13,077 nt of DNA, from contig CAMPET010000051.1 in assembly GCA_946803715.1 (NCBI GenBank), positions 55,829 through 68,905 of the forward strand, in the 5' to 3' direction. This DNA comes from Beroe ovata (lineage: Eukaryota > Ctenophora > Nuda > Beroida > Beroidae). Each line of letters starts with the position of its first letter. The first letter of the stretch is position 1. Positions 8,801 to 13,077 of the stretch are shown here, piece after piece. The translations under genes and the position numbers were made by a program. Under the pieces are notes generated by a model. It was not told the origin of the DNA. It saw only the letters and a list, made by a program, of their open reading frames with translations, and ran no database searches.

Positions 8801-9262
8801 ACTTAGCTACCTATTTTCGGGGCTGCACCCTCGTATCAATCCAACTTTTTGTTCTAAAAACCAAAAAACAACTTATAGATTGCAATTAACCGTGAAGAAC
8901 AACGCAATTTTCAGCGTACTCTGACTGTGACATACTTTTTCCGTGACACGACCGTTCAAATAGTAGGGCACTTCATCACAACTTTCCAATTCTGATGACG
9001 TCACCGATTCTCCACCCGATGTTCTCATCACACCATCCATATCATTAGGGTCATCGAAATTCAGTGAGCATTCTCCGTCGATGTCAAATCGGACTTTCTT
9101 CCTTCTTTCATGATCACGTGACCGGCAACCGTTTGATCGCGATGACGTCACATTTCTAAGTGACGTATGTCCAAGTAAAGATGCGTGCTTAAGTGACGTC
9201 TTTTTCTTTCTCCTCAATTTACTGGTGAAATGGAGTGCAGTGACAATCGAACGAAACTTCAT
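5749..9262 (-). CDS. Gene 2: ten-exon gene, unrecognised 414-residue protein with KVRF motif
   Basis: I built this model from splice sites. Coding exons on the minus strand are 9262-8936, 8572-8454, 8082-7948, 7729-7621, 7266-7184, 6980-6870, 6613-6542, 6344-6229, 6054-5951 and 5817-5749. They total 1245 bases (415 codons with stop). All nine introns are GT-AG, 133-371 bases long, every junction matches in phase (0,2,2,0,2,2,2,1,0) and no stop interrupts the frame. The protein starts basic (LRRKKK, ERRKK) and has KVRF at residues 56-59, a PP1-docking consensus. An acidic middle (110-270) follows, then a basic Ser/Arg region with RRST (291-294) and RRLS (334-337), an Asn/Gln run (346-356) and a lysine-rich tail. 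No membrane segment or signal peptide is visible. It converges with gene 1. The function is unknown, and the start codon is the least certain part. Confidence 0.75.
5951..6054 (-). CDS. Gene 2 exon 9
   Basis: A strong acceptor (CACTATTTTCAG) and the consensus donor GTGAGT bound 104 bases, phase 1 in and phase 0 out. They encode HKSKHSGDARGDDKIFGTAN and 14 further residues ending FKFPSE (359-392). Confidence 0.8.
6229..6344 (-). CDS. Gene 2 exon 8 (Asn/Gln-rich)
   Basis: The acceptor TGATTGACAG and donor CACG|GTATGA bound 116 bases, phase 2 in and phase 1 out. They encode GPGATRKKNGYTENRRLSW and then five Asn followed by QRPQQQH (to residue 357). RRLS fits the PKA-type RRxS consensus. The AAC run is a short trinucleotide repeat and may vary in length between alleles. 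Confidence 0.75.
6524..6534. promoter_or_regulatory. E2F-like TTTGGCGCCAA in gene 2 intron 7
   Basis: The sequence TTTGGCGC fits the E2F consensus TTTSSCGC and contains the palindrome TTGGCGCC. It is intronic and may be chance. A related CGGCGCC lies about 20 bases upstream. Confidence 0.2.
6542..6613 (-). CDS. Gene 2 exon 7
   Basis: A poly-C tract and CCGTAAG form the acceptor, and GTGAGT is the donor. The exon is 72 bases, phase 2 in and out, encoding STKNTARAVGKPSLAVRTDG and IRT (296-318). The acceptor is the less orthodox boundary; an AG further in (AACACAG) would change the phase. Confidence 0.6.
6623..6632 (+). repeat. G10 homopolymer (poly-C on gene 2 sense strand)
   Basis: Ten G residues on the plus strand. 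On the gene 2 transcript it is a poly-C run just before the exon 7 acceptor and could act as its pyrimidine tract. Homopolymers are also prone to length errors. Confidence 0.8.
6855..6862. promoter_or_regulatory. Palindromic CRE octamer TGACGTCA
   Basis: A perfect CREB/ATF-type octamer in gene 2 intron 6, close to the exon 6 donor. Two more occur in exon 1. Confidence 0.35.
6870..6980 (-). CDS. Gene 2 exon 6
   Basis: The acceptor TATCGCCCAG and donor CCAG|GTGATT bound 111 bases, phase 2 in and out. They encode AELDDDTFYEGNLIIDEKEF, then a basic stretch ending NLPSRRST (259-294). One other frame stops after five codons. Confidence 0.75.
7059..7118 (-). CDS. Gene 2 candidate alternative terminal exon
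   Basis: Within intron 5 the acceptor ATATACTTCAG is followed by 20 codons ending in TGA, reading IENLVSPGGADDIDLHYKK. Entry is phase 0, so it cannot follow exon 5 (phase 2 exit) but fits exon 4 (phase 0 exit). Splicing exon 4 to this exon would give a 249-residue isoform. The open frame continues upstream of the acceptor. No minus-strand AATAAA is seen soon afterwards, which weakens the case. Confidence 0.35.
   Translation of the reverse strand: MENLVSPGGADDIDLHYKK
7137..7170. repeat. 16-bp direct repeat at 18-bp spacing
   Basis: AAATAACTTTGCAAAG occurs at 7137-7152 and 7155-7170 in gene 2 intron 5, beside the alternative terminal exon. It is a recent small tandem duplication. Confidence 0.85.
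7184..7266 (-). CDS. Gene 2 exon 5
   Basis: The acceptor CACCATTCCAG and donor GTGAGT bound 83 bases, phase 0 in and phase 2 out. They encode FLRACDGYDDKLKSALNDL and eight more residues (231-257), apparently helical. It could be skipped in favour of the alternative terminal exon at 7118-7059. Confidence 0.7.
7309..7468 (-). other. Open frame in gene 2 intron 4
   Basis: From an AG at 7469-7470 a frame runs 53 codons to TAA, including SIYSLDKSFIVPYSSEV. Its entry phase (2) matches the exit of exon 3, 6 or 7 but not exon 4. It looks somewhat protein-like. The acceptor has little pyrimidine tract, and chance is a fair explanation. Confidence 0.2.
7559..7570. promoter_or_regulatory. AGTCACGTGACT palindromic E-box
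   Basis: A perfect 12-base palindrome containing GTCACGTGAC, the form bound by USF/MITF/TFE-type bHLH-zip factors. It is in gene 2 intron 4. Other TCACGTGA sites lie near 7483, 9113 and 12819. Confidence 0.3.
7621..7729 (-). CDS. Gene 2 exon 4
   Basis: The acceptor ACCCTATTCAG and the consensus donor GTGAGT bound 109 bases entered in phase 2 and left in phase 0. They encode KWASNHCLNF and a leucine-rich helical stretch ending LKGHQLD (195-230). Confidence 0.75.
7882..7920 (+). repeat. 15-bp G-rich tandem array with quadruplex motif
   Basis: GCAAAGAGGGTGGGG repeats at 7882 and 7897, with a partial third copy at 7912. Positions 7889-7912 read GGG-T-GGGGG-CAAAGA-GGG-T-GGGGG, which meets the standard G-quadruplex pattern. 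It lies in gene 2 intron 3 on the strand opposite the transcript. Confidence 0.8.
7948..8082 (-). CDS. Gene 2 exon 3
   Basis: The acceptor is ACACCACCCAG and the donor TTCGG|GTAATT; phase 2 in and out. It encodes an aromatic, acidic segment, YEKRAEYIDN through WWEFYSNES to RYYDEETDKF (150-193). If the donor were not used, the frame would stop at the TAA just past the boundary. Confidence 0.75.
8211..8249 (+). repeat. Three tandem 13-bp units (AAACATTGGTGTC)
   Basis: Three exact units in gene 2 intron 2. They contain three of the eight same-direction GGTGTCA motifs found in this intron. Confidence 0.9.
8454..8572 (-). CDS. Gene 2 exon 2
   Basis: The acceptor is CTCATTTCAG and the donor CCACG|GTACGT; entry is phase 0 and exit phase 2. 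It encodes RPRMSFDESELLDDLAWIEK and 19 further acidic residues ending VPATP (110-148). The other two sense frames carry early stops. Confidence 0.75.
8936..9262 (-). CDS. Gene 2 exon 1 (start codon, KVRF motif)
   Basis: This exon encodes residues 1-109 and ends GRVTEK at the donor AAA|GTATGT, phase 0. The frame stays open upstream to about 9335, so the ATG at 9262 is the first methionine rather than a proven start; its context (C at -3) is weak. The motif TSL recurs in related settings (KTSLKHAS, HTSLRNVTSS). If the donor is ignored the ORF runs 20 residues further to a stop. Confidence 0.7.
8996..9003. promoter_or_regulatory. CRE octamer TGACGTCA in gene 2 exon 1
   Basis: A perfect palindromic octamer that also encodes part of VTSS. 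It could be a coding coincidence or a downstream promoter element. Confidence 0.3.
9143..9201. promoter_or_regulatory. CRE octamer with two partial CRE sites
   Basis: TGACGTCA at 9143-9150 is followed by TGACGTAT (9161) and TGACGTCT (9194). All are within exon 1, 60-120 bases from the predicted start codon. Confidence 0.3.
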
Positions 9263-9516
9263 ATGGCTTGGGTGAGTTACCCACGATTCAAGTAGGTTAA
9301 TGTCCGCGAGAGATTCGGATATTGAATATTAAGGAGTAAAGTAGTCCTTATTTCAAAAAGCGCAAAGGAGGTGCAATGTACGTGGCACTATGGCAAAACC
9401 CTCAAACCAAAAATTTAATTCCCATGAATATTCCATTATGTACATTATAATGCCATCCATTAACGCAACAACTATGCTGGTATGTCCTTGCAGTTGCATG
9501 ACCGAATAATGAATAA

Positions 9517-9535
9517 TGAATCATTCAATGATTCA
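9517..9535. repeat. 19-bp palindrome upstream of gene 2
   Basis: TGAATCATT and AATGATTCA flank a single C. The palindrome overlaps a short GAATAAT repeat. Confidence 0.75.
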
Positions 9536-9551
9536 TACTTTACACACTTAC

Positions 9552-9617
9552 ACAGTTCAAAGGGGTCACAAATATTATTATCATTGAGGTGCAATATTTT
9601 TCGAGACAAAATAAAAG
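9552..9617 (-). other. Possible 5' exon of gene 2
   Basis: About 30 bases downstream of the TATA box on the minus strand, sequence runs to a consensus donor CTGT|GTAAGT (9552/9551). It contains a short ATG-led frame (MIIIFVTPLNC) whose phase does not fit the nearest acceptor before exon 1 (CCCAAG at 9266). It would best serve as a non-coding leader. The left boundary in transcription is estimated from the TATA position only. Confidence 0.25.
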
Positions 9618-9645
9618 GCTGATGACTCTATGCCCATCATTATTA

Positions 9646-9652
9646 TTTTATA
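9646..9652 (-). promoter_or_regulatory. TATA box candidate for gene 2
   Basis: TATAAAA on the minus strand, about 385 bases upstream of the predicted ATG and followed at a suitable distance by a splice donor. AT-rich DNA makes chance matches likely. Confidence 0.3.
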
Positions 9653-9868
9653 GGTACCTAGGCTATAAACCTAAAATCTGTCGTAATATACACTCACTCA
9701 GATAAGATGTAGTATCTGTATATGATCCAGCACAAGATATGGGTTTGGGTGGTAACCTATCGGTTCATAACCTGGTGACAGTTGATAATATGGTTATAGA
9801 ATGGAAACATGATAACACTGCAGCAGAGTAACTCGCTTATAAAAAGCGATTGGGCTATTGACGTTTGT

Positions 9869-9975
9869 GACAGAGTGGTCTGTACGGAACCCCACGGTTT
9901 CGATTCCTTGTTGAACATGCCGTGCAGCAAGGATCTCCACCGTGTTCGCCAGGCTAGGCACATAACCACTCTGTC
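9869..9975. repeat. 107-bp nested hairpin element (tRNA-like or fold-back)
   Basis: Three nested stems pair in order: GACAGAGTGGT (9869-9879) with ACCACTCTGTC (9965-9975); CACGGT (9893-9898) with ACCGTG (9939-9944); TCCTTG (9905-9910) with CAAGGA (9928-9933). TGACAGAGTGG resembles a pol III A box and GGTTTCGATTCC a B box with one extra T. The boxes are only about 18 bases apart, too close for an ordinary tRNA. It may be a decayed tRNA-derived SINE, a small fold-back transposon or a structured RNA. The minus-strand ORF across it looks incidental. Confidence 0.5.
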
Positions 9976-10902
9976 TTGACCAAGGTCGATTTTATAAGTC
10001 CCGTTTACAGGAAATGTTTCCTTGTGTTTGACAACAGGTGCCTACACAGTACTCTATATTACAGCGAATACATGCTGTATAAGCTAGTTATAAGGAAGTT
10101 GGTAGTTATTGTACCATCAACAATCAGCTGCATAAAACCATTACTTTTTTGATGATGATTACGGTACCAAATGTGATCAATTATCCCAATCAGCAATAAA
10201 TGAGAATTATCATTATCAAAACACAATGTATAGTAGTGAACAAAAAAAGTAGGTACCAATTTAACAAGCGTGTAAACTTATGAGCAATGAAAACAATAGA
10301 ATATACATTTGTTCGTCAGAATTTATACCTTCGAGTTCTTCCAAGGTTTATAGTTAAACACAATATGATCAAATAATAATCAAATAAAATGTATGTTTAC
10401 TATATACAAGTATCTAAAAACAGTACAGTTTAAAATGTGTAGTGAACAGCGTTTACACTATACAAAACCTACGCAACATACCTATACATTTTGATTAATA
10501 CCTACTGTGCCGAATTCTACAACCAACATAGACACTTTGCACTACTGACAAAAGTCAATTCCTACCTTCTTACAACATGGTCAATAGGTGTCCTTTGATT
10601 AATGTAAGGAATTTGCATTTGCACAAAGTAACAATGCATGTTTGGGTGAACCAATGTAATCACTGTGAGGACAAACTGCGACGTTTTCCAATTATGTGAT
10701 TGAAAACAAAATTGGTTTTTCCTTCGTTAATGAATCGGCTGATTACGGATTCTAGAATTTGAAAAACAATCCAGTTGATTGGGATTCCACCCCTAAGTTC
10801 GCGAAAATAGGTCAAAGTTTAAATTGATCAGGATACGATAAGGATAAGGTAGTCGTCAACACAAAGCCCAAAGTTATACCTACTGTCTATGCTTCTATAC
10901 TC

Positions 10903-10922
10903 ATTGACCATATATGGTCAAT
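10903..10922. repeat. Perfect 20-bp palindrome
   Basis: ATTGACCATATATGGTCAAT equals its own reverse complement. It opens a cluster of inverted repeats reaching 11060. Confidence 0.9.
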
Positions 10923-11001
10923 TTTGACACGGGTGCATGTCGACAATGAGCTATGTCCACAACCTGTCAACCTACGCTAAACAGGTCGACAACCCGTCAT
11001 A

Positions 11002-11018
11002 ATGTCAAAATTTGACAT
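11002..11018. repeat. 17-bp inverted repeat
   Basis: ATGTCAAA and TTTGACAT flank a single A. Confidence 0.85.
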
Positions 11019-11033
11019 ATGACACAGTGATGT

Positions 11034-11060
11034 CACAGCTGACACGTTTTGTCAGCTGTG
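11034..11060. repeat. Hairpin with 10-bp arms
   Basis: CACAGCTGAC (11034-11043) and GTCAGCTGTG (11051-11060) are perfect reverse complements with a 7-base loop. Confidence 0.9.
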
Positions 11061-11075
11061 GAAACGAAAATTGAA

Positions 11076-11116
11076 CTGCAGTTTACTAATACTACTACTG
11101 CAGTTTATTAATACTA
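11076..11116. repeat. 22-bp-spaced tandem duplication
   Basis: CTGCAGTTTACTAATACTA (11076) recurs as CTGCAGTTTATTAATACTA (11098), one difference. It lies just outside the fold-back element. Confidence 0.85.
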
Positions 11117-11154
11117 TGGAGGGTTACACAGAATTCTGTCTCTGAAAAATATAA

Positions 11155-11335
11155 TTTGAACCCGCTGATCCATAAACGTGGATCACAGAGTTCACCTTAG
11201 GTGATCCTCCTGATCCACGTGCGCTTTTTTGGGTTCAAGTCGAAGGGTTACCTTAGGTGATCCACCTATGATCCACGTTTATGGATGAGGAGGATCAGAA
11301 AAAATTCCATTTTCCGTGTGACCCTCCTGATCCAC
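11155..11335. mobile_element. Fold-back (MITE-like) element built on TGATCC/GGATCA
   Basis: An 18-base arm at 11168-11185 is the exact reverse complement of 11269-11286. Inside are a second inverted pair (CGTGGATCA 11177, TGATCCACG 11211), an outer pair (TTGAACCC 11156, GGGTTCAA 11231) and a direct repeat of about 27 bases (11194 and 11250, both starting ACCTTAGGTGATCC). The hexamer TGATCC or its complement occurs eight times. It has no coding capacity. The organisation suggests a non-autonomous fold-back transposon or a nested set of them. I could not identify target-site duplications. Confidence 0.55.
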
Positions 11336-12014
11336 CATAGTTTACAGTTACCTAACCTGGAGAAACTAGAAAATATCAACCAAAATAACATCTGTTACAT
11401 CTGGATGTGTTCTACAAGTGCACTATCGAGTTTGAGATTTTAACAGGTTTGCGTCAATTTTAGCAAGTCAAGATGTCGAGTGTGTCATGTGAGTAAATCA
11501 GAGTTATAGAGCGGTGCGCTATCATGATTTTAGTGATAGTAGTTTGAAGATTGCTTCACACCAACATATGGAACCGGTTTTGAATTAACATAAAAACTAC
11601 CTTTCTGAACCTAAACCTATACCTAGAAACTAGAATTCTCATCAAGTATCCTAGGTATCGAGCTTAATCATTAAGATTCGAGCATATTAGCTTAAAATTT
11701 CGAGCTCTATTATCATTATTCGAAATAAGGACTAAATATGTACTAAAATAGCGAGTGTCCTATATAAGTATCTTTGAACTAGCCTGAGTTGTAGCTGAAA
11801 TGCAGTTATTGAATTAATATATACTACGTCGGACAATATATGAAATACTTTGCAAACGTCGTGCAAGTGACTGACATGATCTGACAGTTTAATCCTGATA
11901 AGGGATAAACTTGGAGAATAACTCAGGGGATTAAATTTGTTAGAAATAGGTGGACTGAAATTTGTTACACTATGTATTACAGTAGACAGGAATTACGGAA
12001 TTATGAAGTTTAGA

Positions 12015-12034
12015 TGTGTGTGTGTGTGTGTGTG
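12015..12034 (+). repeat. (TG)10 microsatellite ending at an N gap
   Basis: A pure TG run stops at the N at 12035, so its true length is unknown. Confidence 0.9.
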
Positions 12035-12035
12035 N
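12035..12035. other. Single-N assembly gap
   Basis: One N lies between a TG microsatellite and unique sequence (GGGACACG). Confidence 0.8.
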
Positions 12036-12593
12036 GGGACACGATTCTATGGGAGGCCAGCTGTGCAGGTATATAGCTCATGCACACAATAGGCTCAATT
12101 TCACGCTAATTTTGTTCCTATGATCTAATCGGTAGAAACATAACAAACTATCTGTGTATCGATACCTGAATCATCAGCCTTTAGTTAGATCGAACATGAT
12201 CTGAGTATAGCGTCAATCGACCAAATCGAAATTATCTACAACATACAGAGTTCAAGTGGAAAATATTTGGCAGAGCATAGAATTCAAGAAATAAGAAATT
12301 CAACCAGTGATTATTAAAAGATTGAAATATACGAAGTGTGATCAAAGTATTATACTCGGGCTTATATTCGAGTAGAAACTAATTTGATCAAAGTGGGCAA
12401 CCAACAGATTCTTAACTTTCATCGCGATTGGATAGTATGTACTATTTTAGATACGTATTATGCTAGCTGAACCATACAAACGTATGATACGATGTATACC
12501 ATGCAGCTATTAATTTGAATCTACAAATGAAGCTTCGTAATCACCATAAATCATAATTTCCAAGGTGAACGATAATGTAATTGTATGACAGGA

Positions 12594-12627
12594 TTCAAAT
12601 GGAATACATGTTCAAATGGAATACATG
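12594..12627. repeat. 17-bp perfect tandem duplication
   Basis: TTCAAATGGAATACATG occurs twice head to tail. Confidence 0.9.
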
Positions 12628-12800
12628 TTGGTATGATGAATATTGAAAAAATTGTACCTATAATGAATAAATAACGGAGTTACGGAGCAAACAAAAGCTA
12701 TCACACAAATGTGCTGGATCTTGTATACAATATGTACACTACGATAGTGAAATGTATACTATAACAGTGAAACTGCAAGCGTGATAAATGCTGGCGCGTG

Positions 12801-12854
12801 ATTGGCTAGGTACGAATATCACGTGACATACACACGCGCGCGTTGATATATAAG
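12801..12854 (+). promoter_or_regulatory. Candidate core promoter: CCAAT box, E-box, TATA box
   Basis: In order: ATTGG (inverted CCAAT, 12801-12805), TCACGTGA (12819-12826), an alternating CACACGCGCGCG tract, then TATATAAG (12847-12854). The CCAAT-to-TATA spacing of about 46 bases is typical of an RNA polymerase II promoter reading rightward. Transcription would start near 12878. Confidence 0.4.
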
Positions 12855-12896
12855 CCAAGTCAATCACGAATATGTCATGATACACGTCATGTACTT

Positions 12897-12916
12897 TGTA
12901 CAATGTACATTGTACA
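12897..12916. repeat. Perfect 20-bp palindrome TGTACAATGTACATTGTACA
   Basis: This sequence is its own reverse complement. It falls about 20 bases after the predicted start site of the right-edge promoter. Confidence 0.9.
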
Positions 12917-12934
12917 TTACACTAGATAGGTACT

Positions 12935-12997
12935 ATGTATGGTGATTGGTGTGTATTTTATATCTGTTGTCCTACGCAACGCGTTAAGGCGTTAAGC
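12935..12997 (+). CDS. Candidate first coding exon of a third gene (partial)
   Basis: An ATG with A at -3 opens 21 codons (MYGDWCVFYICCPTQRVKAL then S) and ends in phase 0 at AAGC|GTGAGT (12998). A second GTGAGT follows at 13005. The same frame also stays open into the TG repeat to the window end. Support is the upstream promoter and the donor; there is no homology evidence and the next exon lies outside the window. Confidence 0.25.
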
Positions 12998-13034
12998 GTG
13001 AGTCGTGAGTACAGTTTTCGTTCATACATTGCAA

Positions 13035-13036
<2 letters not shown>

Positions 13037-13077
<41 letters not shown>
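13037..13077 (+). repeat. (TG)n microsatellite at window end
   Basis: A pure TG run continues to the last base. It is presumably intronic if the upstream exon call is right. Confidence 0.95.

Larger units (their letters stand above)
9980..12790. other. Gene-poor region with repeats
   Basis: I found no supported coding exon here. Short ORFs such as 10059-10259 (minus) lack splice support and are AT-driven. The notable content is the palindromic and fold-back elements at 10903-11335, small tandem duplications and one N-marked TG microsatellite. Isolated donor-like sites such as GTGAGT at 11489 cannot be connected to an exon chain. Confidence 0.55.

Noticed and set aside
9757-9969. 70-residue minus-strand ORF
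   Set aside because: It lies over the nested hairpin and has no splice or promoter support; the hairpin explains the sequence better.
11473-11488. Short first exon ATGTCGAGTGTGTCAT before GTGAGT
   Set aside because: The start context is good, but it has five codons, no promoter in front and no acceptor that can be assigned downstream.
1-13077. CRISPR arrays, bacterial operons, rRNA or intact tRNA genes
   Set aside because: There are no regularly spaced long repeats with unique spacers and no Shine-Dalgarno-led gene clusters. No complete cloverleaf or rRNA-like conserved stretch was seen.

Overview
The window looks like nuclear DNA from an intron-containing eukaryote, most likely an invertebrate animal. 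It is AT-rich, carries (CA/TG)n microsatellites, has GT-AG introns of about 130-820 bases, AATAAA poly(A) signals and a TATA/CCAAT promoter, and shows no bacterial-style operons. I cannot name the phylum.

Layout. Positions 1-3544 hold the 3' part of a plus-strand gene (gene 1): a 141-base internal exon and a long terminal exon encoding a Ser/Arg/Asp-rich tail, with a poly(A) signal at 3686. The first 1375 bases are repeated without visible difference at 1383-2757. The two copies are separated by a single N, which looks like an unmerged contig overlap rather than real biology. Positions 3700-5630 are a convergent intergenic region with two further single-N gaps, both beside short duplicated sequence.

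Positions 5749-9262 hold a minus-strand gene (gene 2) that I assembled exon by exon from splice sites. It has ten exons, all nine junctions match in phase, there is no internal stop, and it predicts a 414-residue protein. Only its first exon is visible as a long ORF. I do not recognise the family. The protein has basic ends, an acidic middle, a KVRF motif of the PP1-docking type and an Asn/Gln run. An alternative terminal exon lies in intron 5. A TATA box and a possible 5' exon lie near 9550-9650. Genes 1 and 2 converge tail to tail.

Positions 9700-12800 contain no gene I can support. They hold fold-back and palindromic elements (9869-9975, 10903-11060, 11155-11335), a second N-marked microsatellite and short tandem duplications. 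At the right edge a CCAAT/E-box/TATA promoter (12801-12854) precedes a short plus-strand ORF ending at a splice donor, possibly the first exon of a third gene that leaves the window.

I found no recognisable undescribed molecular system. The main new content is the spliced gene 2, the assembly duplications, and several structured repeats.
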